A program made the translations under genes and the position numbers. From Planctomycetota bacterium (GTDB lineage Bacteria > Planctomycetota > Phycisphaerae > Phycisphaerales > SM1A02), in contig JADFFQ010000043.1 of NCBI GenBank assembly GCA_022568135.1, positions 1 to 33,001 of the forward strand: a stretch of DNA of 33,001 bases. The letters are read 5' to 3'. The notes beneath the pieces were generated by a model. The model had not been told where the DNA came from and ran no database searches. It worked only from the letters and a program-made list of their open reading frames with translations. This document shows, in pieces, positions 1 to 6,989 of this stretch (positions are counted from its first letter, which is position 1; the number at the start of each line of letters is the position of its first letter).

Positions 1-2
1 AG

Positions 3-206
3 AAGGCGCGTGAGGTCTATCGCATACCGGAGCATTCGGAGCCGTGGACGGCCATGGCGATCGGATACCGGGCCGACCCGGCCACCTTGCCGGATGCTCT
101 GAAGGAGCGCGATTTGACCCCGAGGCAGCGAAAGCCGATGAGTCGGTTCGTGTTCACCGGCACGTGGGGGGAATCATCGCCGCTCGTGCTGACGAGCGAC
201 GCCTGA
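3..206 (+). CDS. Nitroreductase family protein, C-terminal part (truncated by window start)
   Basis: An open frame enters from the left edge and encodes 67 residues before TGA at 204-206. The reading IPEHSEPWTAMAIGYRADP followed by RKPMSRFVFTGTWGE matches the C-terminal end of FMN-dependent nitroreductases, where an A-I-A-x-G-Y strand is followed by the R-x-P-x-x-x-F-V-F-x-G-x-W-G tail. Such proteins reduce nitro or other electrophilic groups with NAD(P)H. Substrate and catalytic residues cannot be judged because the N-terminal two thirds lie outside the window. The gene directly precedes a decayed small-protein gene. Confidence 0.75.
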   Translation, partial: KAREVYRIPEHSEPWTAMAIGYRADPATLPDALKERDLTPRQRKPMSRFVFTGTWGESSPLVLTSDA

Positions 207-208
207 CC

Positions 209-453
209 ATAGGGTCGAGCGAACGGCAAACCCTCGACGGCATGTGCGCAGTCTGCGGCGCTCATTGTGCGACGTGGGTCGGCGAAGATGAGCATGGCAC
301 ACGCTCGACGCCTGCGACGACTCGGGCCAGCGGTGGCTCGTCCATCACGACGACCTGCTGAAAGCGGTCGTGCTGCTGGGCGAGATGCTGGGCGTGGACT
401 GGGAGGACGGGTATGGTTCTTTGTCCTGCCTAATGATGTTATTGGTAAATTGA
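209..453 (+). pseudogene. Frameshifted copy of the 69-72 aa Cys-rich small protein (copy 1)
   Basis: Two adjoining frames together reproduce the small protein found intact at 21333-21542 and 29740-29958. The first frame gives LDGMCAVCGAHCATW (around 230-275). After a net 4-bp deletion near 290-300, the second frame gives LDACDDSGQRWLVHHDD and then LLKAVVLLGEMLGVDWEDG up to about 411. The CxxCxxxC cluster and the acidic HHDDLL helix are conserved. No ATG aligns with the start of the intact copies, and the usual stop after DWEDG is lost, so the second frame runs on to TGA at 451-453. This is a dead copy; no function for the family is recognised. Confidence 0.7.
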
Positions 454-680
454 CATTGGGTCATGTTGGCCTTGAGGACACGGCCTGGCGCATAAGCTAC
501 CCCGGACTGGTGCCTCATGGTGGCTATCTTGATCCTGAATACGGTCTCGTTGTCGCCTATGCTCATGGCCCGAAAAACTTCGTCATGCGCTACGAAGAAC
601 CAAGTGTGATGGGCACTGGCGTATTGGGCACAAATTCCTGGATAGACTTTACAGGTAAAACACCCAAGCTACTGGATTAA
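411..680 (+). pseudogene. C-terminal fragment of an unidentified protein
   Basis: From about 411 to TAA at 678-680 one frame reads VWFFVLPNDVIGKLTLGHVG and continues to NSWIDFTGKTPKLLD. It looks like real coding sequence but has no start of its own. Its open frame runs back into the decayed small-protein gene, whose normal end (DWEDG) falls exactly at the junction. Base composition becomes clearly more A+T rich from about 411. The likely explanation is the 3' end of a foreign gene joined to the small-protein copy by recombination. I do not recognise the family. Confidence 0.45.
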
Positions 681-687
681 CCCAAAT

Positions 688-728
688 AGCCGGCCGGCGT
701 GATGCGATCTGCGCTACGCCTGCCGGCC
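688..728. terminator. Hairpin between convergent genes
   Basis: The left arm at 688-700 and right arm at 716-728 pair over 11 of 13 positions around a 15-nt loop; both arms are GC-rich (GCCGGC and GGCGT blocks). It lies between the fragment ending at 680 and the convergent gene ending at 757, the expected place for a bidirectional terminator. The T tract is only moderate on either strand. Confidence 0.45.
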
Positions 729-756
729 AATCATTGTTCTTTGCCTTATGATAATT

Positions 757-1116
757 TTAAAGCTGAGAAACGTCGGCATAAACGAGATAATCAGAGATCA
801 AGCCGTTTTCCAATTTGATGATGGTTGCAAAAACTGCGGAAAACGCACTGCCGTCCAATCGGATATAATCAACAGAACCATTGCAGATCACATCATCGCC
901 CTGTGACCAGATGTTATCAATGTGATGCGTCATGCTCGTGATACCGGCAAAAAATGTTTGATTGGCCTCAAGAACCGCATTTTTTCCTCTAACCGGGTCG
1001 TGATTAGCAACACGGAATCGTACATTATCGGCCAGAAGGGTGGACAGATGCTCCAGGTTCTTGGCGTCAACGGCATTGGCGTAGAGATCAGTGATAAAAT
1101 CTGCTGTAGTAGTCAT
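757..1116 (-). CDS. SnoaL-like / NTF2-fold protein
   Basis: A 119-residue protein beginning MTTTADFITDLYANAVDAKN. It shows the NTF2-like pattern: an N-terminal helix, LLADNVRFRV, GKNAVLEANQTFF, MTHHIDNIWSQGDDVICNGS and a final strand ISDYLVYADVSQL. SnoaL-like proteins are small cone-shaped domains used by polyketide cyclases, dehydratases and many uncharacterised enzymes, so the substrate cannot be inferred. The start at 1116 is chosen because AAGGAG (reverse complement of 1125-1130) lies 8 nt upstream; a longer in-frame extension lacks a ribosome site. It follows a VOC-family fragment in the same direction, 13 bp away. The local composition is more A+T rich than most of the window, hinting at recent transfer. 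Confidence 0.75.
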   Translation of the reverse strand: MTTTADFITDLYANAVDAKNLEHLSTLLADNVRFRVANHDPVRGKNAVLEANQTFFAGITSMTHHIDNIWSQGDDVICNGSVDYIRLDGSAFSAVFATIIKLENGLISDYLVYADVSQL

Positions 1117-1129
1117 AGTTAAGTCTCCT

Positions 1130-1408
1130 TTATAGGGCGGTACTGACCCGTGAAATTGCTGAGGTTTCGCCGCCATACATATTTTTCTCTTCGGGGTTCT
1201 CACTCAGATATTGGATAAATTCGAATTCAAAGCCGGCTGGATCTATGAAATAGATGGTCTTTCTACGGCCGCGCCGCTGGTCGTAACCGTTCTGGAACGG
1301 CTGAAGATTCGCTCTGCTGTTGGGGTGATGCCCCCTCGGATACTCCTGTCCGTCCGTGTTGTTCATACCTGCTTCCATGCAGTAAATGTGCATCGGATTG
1401 TAGCACAT
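1130..1408 (-). pseudogene. Glyoxalase/VOC family protein, C-terminal remnant
   Basis: The frame contains RRKTIYFIDPAGFEFEFIQY followed by LSENPEEKN, the last beta-strand region of vicinal-oxygen-chelate proteins. The F-x-D-P-x-G-x-x-x-E-F segment normally supplies the second metal-binding glutamate. About 90 residues are open, possibly starting at ATG 1366, against roughly 130-150 in the family, and the first beta-alpha-beta-beta-beta half is missing. It is therefore a 5'-truncated remnant lying in operon order before the SnoaL-like gene. A short expressed protein from 1366 cannot be excluded. Confidence 0.55.
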
Positions 1409-1703
1409 AGCGCTAAAGCCGCTAGGTTGGCCTGTGAGCCGTTACATTCTCAGGAACCCACGGGGGGGGTAGGGACAACCTACGCAATAGCAGCACGCCG
1501 CAGATGCAGCGGTAGGCGCGCGCTGCTGCGCGCTGGGGTGTGTTGGATCCTCAGTGGACGTGTGAAACACGGGAGACGTGCGCTCCCACAAAGATTCCCA
1601 CGCGACGGGGAGCACGCGCTTGTCAATCGGTATCATCGGGGATACAAGATAGATCAATCTAGGTATCGCCAGGGCCGTTCGGCATCGTAAGCGCCGGTTC
1701 GCA
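1409..1703. other. Non-coding stretch left of the tRNA-Arg fragment
   Basis: No convincing coding frame is seen on either strand. The stretch has short GC-rich inverted segments around 1495-1545 (GCGCGC and GCAGC blocks) and ends at the tRNA-Arg 3' fragment. The 5' half of that tRNA is not present here. Confidence 0.4.
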
Positions 1704-1750
1704 TCGGTCTTCGGAACCGAGGGTTGGGGGTTCGAGTCCCTCCGCGCGTG
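1704..1750 (+). other. 3' fragment of tRNA-Arg(UCG), candidate attachment-site core
   Basis: The sequence folds as the 3' half of a tRNA. An anticodon stem TCGGT/ACCGA (1704-1708 and 1716-1720) closes the loop CTTCGGA with anticodon TCG at 1711-1713. A 5-nt variable loop follows, then a T arm (GGGGG, TTCGAGT, CCCTC at 1726-1742), an acceptor strand CGCGCGT at 1743-1749 and discriminator G. The 27 nt upstream contain neither a D arm nor a matching 5' acceptor strand, so the tRNA is incomplete. Displaced 3' tRNA ends are a hallmark of integration by tyrosine recombinases, and an integrase gene lies 1.4 kb away. A similar but different fragment occurs at 27980-28021. Confidence 0.6.
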
Positions 1751-1786
1751 GTCAAGAACGCGGTTTTCGGCGGGCATGGTCACAAG

Positions 1787-2791
1787 ATGGACACCAAAAC
1801 GCTGTTGGCGTGGCTCAAGTCAGGTGATTACATCTCGTTCAACGACTACCGGTCGCAACATCCAGATGATCCAATCATCTTGTCGAACAAAGATGAACCT
1901 GCCGATCTCCGTGATCTTCGCATTCCCTTACCCTCGGACACACGTCAGGTAACAGGACCCCTCAACCTCCGCGATGCGCAGCTGGACTTCGCTGATCTTT
2001 CCGGAAGTGTGTTCAACGCGGGATGCGTGCTGACTGGCGCGAGCCTCAAACGCGCGAAGCTCAGTGGCGCTTCGCTACAGCTAAACCCCGCGCCCCTTGA
2101 CGGCACGGATTTCAGCGGTGCCGACCTAAGTCTGTGCGATTTCGGCGGTTCCATCGTTGGCAGAGCGATCTTCATAGGTACCAAGGGACTGTACGGGCCG
2201 CGGAAGGCGCGGGACATAGGTCAGTGGAAACACACGGAAGAAGCAGTCGTTCGGCGCAGATGGGAATCTTTGTTCGGGTCGCAGTTGTTTGCGTGGGACA
2301 AGATGCGGACGATCAGATCGTTGCACTTACGTGCCGCTTCCTACTTTACCTTCCTCATCATTGTCATCTACGTGGGCGTTGCTCGCTGGTATCAACACGA
2401 GGTTGACGCACTGCAAGATTGGGCGCGGCAACACATGGATGATGACAGTTCTGCACTGACCGCTTGGATAGCAGCCATCCCTGATAATCTACCGGTCCCG
2501 TCGCCGTTCGTTCTCCAGTTGTTCGCCATAGTCTTTCTCGCCGTTGCTGCCACAATCTACTCCTACGCATGCCCTGACATAATTCAGGAATGGTCGAGAA
2601 CAAAGTGGGTAGATGAACAGGATGAGGCAGAGCTCGAATATCGCGCAGCCGCTTTTGGTTACCGCTGGTGGCGGTACATCTGCGCGTTCTTCTATTGGCC
2701 CGGCGCACTATACACGATCTACTATCTAATCAGTCGAGGTTTCGATACACTGGTATTCTTGCTGTCGTTGAGAAGTCCAACTGCGGCTTGA
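1787..2791 (+). CDS. Pentapeptide-repeat protein with C-terminal membrane segments
   Basis: A 334-residue protein. Residues about 60-125 carry pentapeptide repeats of the A(D/N)LXX type (LNLRDAQLDFADLSGSVF, GASLKRAKLSGASL, GTDFSGADLSLCDFGG), which fold as a right-handed quadrilateral beta-helix. Hydrophobic segments follow: YFTFLIIVIYVGVARW, FVLQLFAIVFLAVAATIYSY and ICAFFYWPGALYTIYYLI. This makes it a membrane protein with a cytoplasmic or surface repeat domain. ATG 1787 is preferred because upstream in-frame codons overlap the tRNA fragment. It is the first gene inside the tRNA fragment and may be cargo of the mobile element. Its role is unknown; no enzymatic motif is visible. Confidence 0.75.
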   Translation: MDTKTLLAWLKSGDYISFNDYRSQHPDDPIILSNKDEPADLRDLRIPLPSDTRQVTGPLNLRDAQLDFADLSGSVFNAGCVLTGASLKRAKLSGASLQLNPAPLDGTDFSGADLSLCDFGGSIVGRAIFIGTKGLYGPRKARDIGQWKHTEEAVVRRRWESLFGSQLFAWDKMRTIRSLHLRAASYFTFLIIVIYVGVARWYQHEVDALQDWARQHMDDDSSALTAWIAAIPDNLPVPSPFVLQLFAIVFLAVAATIYSYACPDIIQEWSRTKWVDEQDEAELEYRAAAFGYRWWRYICAFFYWPGALYTIYYLISRGFDTLVFLLSLRSPTAA

Positions 2792-2822
2792 CCGTCGGAT
2801 ACTCGAACCTGGAGAACGCGCT

Positions 2823-3116
2823 ATGCCGGAATGGCCGCTTGAGCATCTGACGAGGGAGCAGGCGTGGGCGTACGTTTATGCCGCGGAGCGTGGGGACTAC
2901 AGCGCGAGCGCGCTGGAACTACTTCAGGGCCTTGACGACAAGGCAAAGCGTGAGCTGGCCGGCTTGAGTGCCTTTGGCAAGAGTGGTAATCGGCCGGAGT
3001 TTCTGTCGCAGTCGGTCGAACCCTTTCTCCTTACCACCAGCCCTCGTCGCAGGATTGACCCCCGGCACGTCCGGTCCGCCCTTCTCAGACTCGGATTCTA
3101 TGAGCGGGACGAGTGA
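2823..3116 (+). CDS. Small uncharacterised protein
   Basis: A 97-residue acidic/basic soluble protein (MPEWPLEHLTREQAWAYVYA to LLRLGFYERDE). It starts 31 bp after the pentapeptide gene, in the same direction, and ends 6 bp before the convergent integrase gene. It appears helical, without a signal peptide, membrane segment or cysteine motif. I do not recognise the family. Tight packing on both sides and regular coding composition support a real gene. Confidence 0.55.
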   Translation: MPEWPLEHLTREQAWAYVYAAERGDYSASALELLQGLDDKAKRELAGLSAFGKSGNRPEFLSQSVEPFLLTTSPRRRIDPRHVRSALLRLGFYERDE

Positions 3117-3122
3117 CCCTAC

Positions 3123-4313
3123 TCACGCAACGTCGGCGAACACGGCCCGCAGCCTATCCACCGCCGACCTCTCAACCTCGGTGTAATACTCCGCCGTGGT
3201 CGTGATACTGCTGTGGCCCAAGTGGGCCTGTAGCTCGTGCATCGGCACCCCGTTGGCAGCGCATCGCGTGGCGAAGGTCTTGCGGAGATCGTGGAAGCAG
3301 CCGTGGGACCAGTTGGCAACGCCGAGCTTCGCCTGGGCCGAGTTCTGTATGGCGTCAAACTGGCGGGCGAAGTTGTTGACCAACTCGTAGCACGGATGGA
3401 GCTTGCCCGCTCTGGCCTTGGCGTCGATGGCCAGTAGCCGCTTGACGCTCAGGAAGATGTACGGGCTGCCGTCCGCCTGCATCTTGAGCCGCAGCAGCGC
3501 GGCCACTGTGGACGGCGGGATCGCCACGGTGCGGGTTGAGCGTTTCGTCTTGGGTTGCCATGCCAGGATCGGCACGTCGCGCCCAGCGGCAACGTAGCGG
3601 CCCTGGTGGTGTTCCTCGACTCGGACCATGCCCGCTCTCGTATCGAAGTCCGACCAGCGCAGGTGAAGCAACTCGCCACGTCTGAGTCCGCTGGTGTGGG
3701 CGAGCGTGATCGCCGCCTTCCACCAAACGTCCCCAACCTCGATCATGGTATCAAGCTCAGCGTGCGAGAAGATGCGCTTGGGTCGGCTGATCGGTGGGCC
3801 AAGCTCCTCATCGGCCAGAGGGTTCTCCGATAGCATCCCCCGCTTGACCGCCCGGCCGAGCATGGCCCGGAACATCGAGAGCGTCTTGCGGATCGTCGCT
3901 TGGCTTCTGCCCTCACGGTCAAGGTCGGCGCGAATCTCGCCCGCGTCGGACCACACGACCTCATCCAGCAGCTTGTCGCCCAGCGCTTTGACGGCATGGT
4001 TGCCCGCGATGCGCCATTCGATCAGAGTGGTGGGTTTCTTGCCGTGGCCGAACGTCTGTTCGTGGAAGAGGATGAACTCGCTGAGCGTCATCCGAGACGG
4101 CTTGTCCTGCCGAACCTTGCCGTTGCTCAGGGCGACGATCATCTGCCGCTTAGCCGCCTCGGCGCTGGCCCGGCTGACTTTGCCCATCCGACCGACCGAC
4201 TTCCAGCGGGCTCGGCCCCGCCGGTTGTACCACTTGAGCGTCCAGTATTGAACCCGCTTACCGCTAGGCAGCTTCACTAGGCGCTTCGTGAGATAGACCT
4301 TGGGTGTTGTCAT
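3123..4313 (-). CDS. Tyrosine-type site-specific integrase
   Basis: A 396-residue phage-type integrase. The N-terminal part (about 1-65) is a basic arm-binding-like domain; residues about 70-170 are the SAM-like core-binding domain (MTLSEFILFHEQTFGHGKKP onward). The catalytic domain has the Arg box HTSGLRRGELLHLRW (Arg near 211), the H-x-x-R box HDLRKTFATRC (His 341, Arg 344), HLGHSS (His 367) and the nucleophile region TAEYYTEVE (Tyr 376 or 377). Such enzymes insert and excise elements at attachment sites, often at tRNA 3' ends. ATG 4313 is chosen because AAAAGGA stands about 10 nt upstream; a longer frame to 4430 would cross the repeated motif. It is the last gene of the minus-strand operon and faces the tRNA-Arg fragment. 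Confidence 0.92.
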   Translation of the reverse strand: MTTPKVYLTKRLVKLPSGKRVQYWTLKWYNRRGRARWKSVGRMGKVSRASAEAAKRQMIVALSNGKVRQDKPSRMTLSEFILFHEQTFGHGKKPTTLIEWRIAGNHAVKALGDKLLDEVVWSDAGEIRADLDREGRSQATIRKTLSMFRAMLGRAVKRGMLSENPLADEELGPPISRPKRIFSHAELDTMIEVGDVWWKAAITLAHTSGLRRGELLHLRWSDFDTRAGMVRVEEHHQGRYVAAGRDVPILAWQPKTKRSTRTVAIPPSTVAALLRLKMQADGSPYIFLSVKRLLAIDAKARAGKLHPCYELVNNFARQFDAIQNSAQAKLGVANWSHGCFHDLRKTFATRCAANGVPMHELQAHLGHSSITTTAEYYTEVERSAVDRLRAVFADVA

Positions 4314-4438
4314 TGCACGGGTGTCCTTTTCATGGACAAGGCGTCCGCCCCCAGCGTGGACACCCGTGCAAGGGTACGCCGACGAACGGACGCCATGTCC
4401 AGATTGAATGTCTGTGTCGGGGTGATGCACGGGTGTCC
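4314..4438. repeat. Three copies of a 13-bp motif upstream of the integrase
   Basis: TGCACGGGTGTCC occurs at 4314-4326 and 4426-4438, and its exact reverse complement at 4358-4370. The first copy lies between the integrase ribosome site and start codon. Three perfect 13-mers in 125 bp point to a protein-binding site: either arm-type sites of the integrase or operators for the HTH protein encoded just upstream at 4545-4790. Confidence 0.65.
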
Positions 4439-4544
4439 GACCATCGCAATCTACCTCACCGCTCCCGTCACGTCAAGGGTTGCCGGACATGCTTGGTATG
4501 CAATTCGGTATGCAATCTGCTCATCTTCGGCCCCTGTGGCGGTC

Positions 4545-4790
4545 TCAGCCGCCATTGCCATCGGCTTGCGAGTCCGATGGTCCAACTTCGGCGATGATGA
4601 ATCTCTCCAACTCCGCCAGGGTGAACTTGTAGCTCTTGCCGCAGCGCAGCGGTCTGAGTTTGTCCTGCCGCACCAACCGATGTAGTGCCCGTACCGCGTC
4701 TCCCGGCTCATCGAAGTCGGTGTCCAACCGCAGGAACCGCACGGCTTCTTCGTTGGTCAACACCGGGCTGGTCACGGTCAACTCAACCAT
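4545..4790 (-). CDS. Small HTH DNA-binding protein, excisionase-like
   Basis: An 81-residue protein (MVELTVTSPVLTNEEAVRFL ...) with the layout of excisionase/MerR-like winged-helix proteins. A T-x-x-E-A-x-x-F-L first helix is followed by ALHRLVRQDKLRPLRCGKSY and KFTLAELERFI, where the R-x-G-K-x-Y-K-F wing precedes a final helix. Such proteins steer an integrase toward excision and often repress their own operon. The start codon overlaps the stop of the upstream gene (4783-5436), so translation is probably coupled. The integrase follows after about 230 bp containing the 13-bp repeats, plausible binding sites for this protein. Confidence 0.65.
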   Translation of the reverse strand: MVELTVTSPVLTNEEAVRFLRLDTDFDEPGDAVRALHRLVRQDKLRPLRCGKSYKFTLAELERFIIAEVGPSDSQADGNGG

Positions 4791-5436
4791 CGCAACCTGC
4801 CTCTTGCTGCTGCCTGCCTTTGCGTGACTTCTTCTGCGGTAGGGGCTGAAAGACGAAGCGATACTGCTCCAATGGTGCCAGCGGCTTCGCTGGCAACTTG
4901 ACCAGCACTTCGGGGTTGACAGCCGCTGCCACCTGATGAAGGTTGAATCCCTTGTGCTGGCTTATCCAGCACACCCGTCTGCTGTACTCGAACAGCACGC
5001 CCGTATGGGCGTGGCTGGCCGCCTCAGTGACCGACATGCCGTGCTCATCGTGGTACGTGTCCGACAGCTCGCAGAAGCGGTCGAGAGCAGCGTGGTGGCT
5101 GGAATGGCCAACGAACCGCAGGGACAGGCTGGACAGGAACGAGCCTGGCGTTGCTGCCTTGCCGGGAGGAAAAAAAGTACTCCCGTTGTGGCCGGGGTCA
5201 CTAGGCCACAAGGCTGAAACCCCCATGCCACCTACGAAATAGTGACCCTGCCCCTCTTGGTGTCGCTTAGGGTCACTAGGGTCAGTAGGGGGTCCAGCCG
5301 GCTCTAGTGACCTTGTGACCCCTAGCGACTCCAAACGGCTTGGTGCCACTATTCCCCATATTCCATATAGGAAGTAGCCTAGTGACCTAGTGACACCAGC
5401 GTTCCCGGTGGTAGTTTTTTTCACGCTGTCAGGCAT
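4783..5436 (-). CDS. Uncharacterised protein of the element's replication operon
   Basis: A 217-residue product if translation starts at ATG 5436, which overlaps the end of the upstream ATPase gene by 16 bp. The N-terminal third is low-complexity and repetitive (GVTRSLGYF, GVTRSLEPAGPPTDPSDP) because it is encoded by a cluster of CCTAGTGACC-type DNA repeats. The C-terminal part (SFLSSLSLRFVGHSSHHAAL to PLEQYRFVFQPLPQKK) looks like an ordinary folded domain with a basic tail. Translation from an internal start near the codons for MGVSALWPSD is an alternative, which would leave the repeats mostly upstream of the domain. I do not recognise the family. Position suggests a role in element maintenance. 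Confidence 0.5.
   Translation of the reverse strand: MPDSVKKTTTGNAGVTRSLGYFLYGIWGIVAPSRLESLGVTRSLEPAGPPTDPSDPKRHQEGQGHYFVGGMGVSALWPSDPGHNGSTFFPPGKAATPGSFLSSLSLRFVGHSSHHAALDRFCELSDTYHDEHGMSVTEAASHAHTGVLFEYSRRVCWISQHKGFNLHQVAAAVNPEVLVKLPAKPLAPLEQYRFVFQPLPQKKSRKGRQQQEAGCDG
5196..5395. repeat. Iteron-like cluster of CCTAGTGACC sites
   Basis: About eight copies or near copies of CCTAGTGACC lie within 200 bp in both orientations. Reverse-oriented copies are at 5196-5205, 5271-5280 and 5280-5289 (one mismatch). Forward copies are at 5241-5247 (partial), 5303-5312, 5314-5320 (partial), 5378-5387 and 5386-5395. An A+T-richer patch with CATATTCCATATAG lies at about 5357-5370. Clustered short repeats next to primase/helicase-type genes are the usual form of a replication origin in mobile elements. 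The alternative is a low-complexity coding stretch. Confidence 0.55.
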
Positions 5437-6989
5437 TGGTCGATTTCCAGTGCGTCCACGGCTGGCAGCCATCTAGCGGTATTCCCAGGCACGTCTGCGA
5501 CCACCTTCCAGGTATTGGGCTTCGGTCCCCGGCCTGGCTCGACCAGCTCGACGGCTCCGGCGTCGAACAGGGTCCGCAGGTGATCGCCCATCTTGCTGCG
5601 GCCGGTGATCTGCACATCACCCTGGGCGGCTTCGGTGGTCGTGAACGTCTCGGAGCCGTACCGATCAGCCAAGCGCTTGCGTAGGTTGACGACGGCCAGC
5701 GGGAGTGCGCCGCCCAGCGCTCGTGCGAGTGGACCCAGCAGCAGGCGGCGGGCGACCGCGTAGTCCTCGACGTTGGCATGGATTACATCGCCGTGCTGGA
5801 CAGGCCCCCCGGCCCGCTGGCGCTGGTGGAGCAGGGCAATGGAGCGGATCAGGTCGATGACGTGGCGGATCGCTCTGCGGGCCTCAGTCCGTTCGCTCAT
5901 CATGGCCTCAGCGAGCTGTGTCGCAAAGGGCACCCGGACCTCGACTCGCTTGAGCATCCGCTGGAGCGCGTGGTGCCGCGCGATAATCGGCGCCGAGTCG
6001 GCCGATCCGGTCTCCGCAGCTGCGGCAATCGCCAGCTTGATCTTCCTTGTCTGTTCGCTGGTCTCATCGGTTGCCAGCAGCAGACATCTATTGGCATCCT
6101 CATCGTCGAGTCGTGTCAAGGTTGTCGTGTCGGCATAGGCAATCGGTCCAGGTTGGTCGATCGTCACCGCCTCGGGCCGCCCGGCCACGCTGATCGTGAC
6201 CAGCTTGTGCAATTCACCGCTACTGAGCATTTCGCGCAGCGCCTTGGTGGCAAGGCTTTGCTCATCGCTTTGCACCTTCGGTCTCTCGCCCGCGATGACG
6301 AAGGTATGAATCAGCCGGCCCGGCTCCAAGTAGTACAGCGATTGCGGCGTGAGATCGGTACAGAGCAACTTACTCTCAGGCGGGAAGCATCGGCCAGTGG
6401 TTTCCAGGGTCCAGCTTTTGCCGCTCGACGTGCTGCCCTGTGTGATCGCACCCAGCGGCCTTGGCAGGGACCGCGAGACGCCGACCGTATAGTGCGACAT
6501 GACCAACTCGTGCTCGCCGACGATGCCGAGTTTCTCCGCGTCGGTACAGATGATCTTGATGAGTGTCGGATCGTCCAGCATGGCCTTGGCTTGGTCGCGG
6601 ACGTGCTGCGGCGTTCTTTTCAGCAGTTCCTCGACTTCCTCATCGCGCTCAGCGAGAAGGGTTCGGCGGCGACTCTCAAAGTCGCTGGCGCGTGCTGGTT
6701 CGGGTTCCGGCGGCGGCTGCGTGGCTGCTTTCAAGAGCGCCTGCGCCATCTCGTCGTGGGTAACACCTGGAACGATGTCATAGACCTTCGCAGCGACCTT
6801 TCTGCGGTACGCATCCCGGTTGATATCTCCCCGGTCCCGCAGGATCACAATGCCACCTTGGCGAATCGTGAGGGTGCCGGTTGCTGCTCTGCCTGTTGGG
6901 GATTCCCAAGTAATGTTCAGATCGGCTTCCATGCCGGGTATCTCTCTCTCAATGGATATGCGCGCACTTCCGTCGCCGGTGTCGCTCAC
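5421..6989 (-). CDS. P-loop ATPase/helicase-like protein of the element
   Basis: A 522-residue protein. Residues 185-192 form a Walker A motif (GSTSSGKS) within AITQGSTSSGKSWTLETTGR. A region about 25 residues later (LLCTDLTPQSLYYLEPGRLI) and a later hydrophobic strand ending in VIAGERP could supply Walker B-like functions, but no textbook DEXX box is seen. The N-terminus (1-70) looks like a beta-rich accessory domain; residues about 100-135 are strongly helical; a winged-helix-like end (SETFTTTEAAQGDVQITGRS) is plausible. It overlaps the TOPRIM gene by 41 bp. A primase-type TOPRIM protein followed by such an ATPase is the usual replication pair of phages, satellites and integrative elements. 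I infer a helicase or primase-helicase partner; the exact family is not certain. Confidence 0.7.
   Translation of the reverse strand: MSDTGDGSARISIEREIPGMEADLNITWESPTGRAATGTLTIRQGGIVILRDRGDINRDAYRRKVAAKVYDIVPGVTHDEMAQALLKAATQPPPEPEPARASDFESRRRTLLAERDEEVEELLKRTPQHVRDQAKAMLDDPTLIKIICTDAEKLGIVGEHELVMSHYTVGVSRSLPRPLGAITQGSTSSGKSWTLETTGRCFPPESKLLCTDLTPQSLYYLEPGRLIHTFVIAGERPKVQSDEQSLATKALREMLSSGELHKLVTISVAGRPEAVTIDQPGPIAYADTTTLTRLDDEDANRCLLLATDETSEQTRKIKLAIAAAAETGSADSAPIIARHHALQRMLKRVEVRVPFATQLAEAMMSERTEARRAIRHVIDLIRSIALLHQRQRAGGPVQHGDVIHANVEDYAVARRLLLGPLARALGGALPLAVVNLRKRLADRYGSETFTTTEAAQGDVQITGRSKMGDHLRTLFDAGAVELVEPGRGPKPNTWKVVADVPGNTARWLPAVDALEIDQCLTA

Noticed and set aside
411..1408. Integron gene-cassette array
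   Set aside because: SnoaL- and VOC-type genes in a low-GC patch suggested cassettes, but no attC-like GTTRRRY/RYYYAAC pair was found; the hairpin at 688-728 looks like a terminator.
1677..1750. Complete tRNA-Arg gene
   Set aside because: Anticodon and T arms are perfect, but no D arm or 5' acceptor strand can be formed from upstream sequence, so only a 3' fragment is called.
4314..5395. CRISPR array
   Set aside because: The repeats are 10-13 bp with irregular spacing and mixed orientation, without uniform spacers or cas genes.
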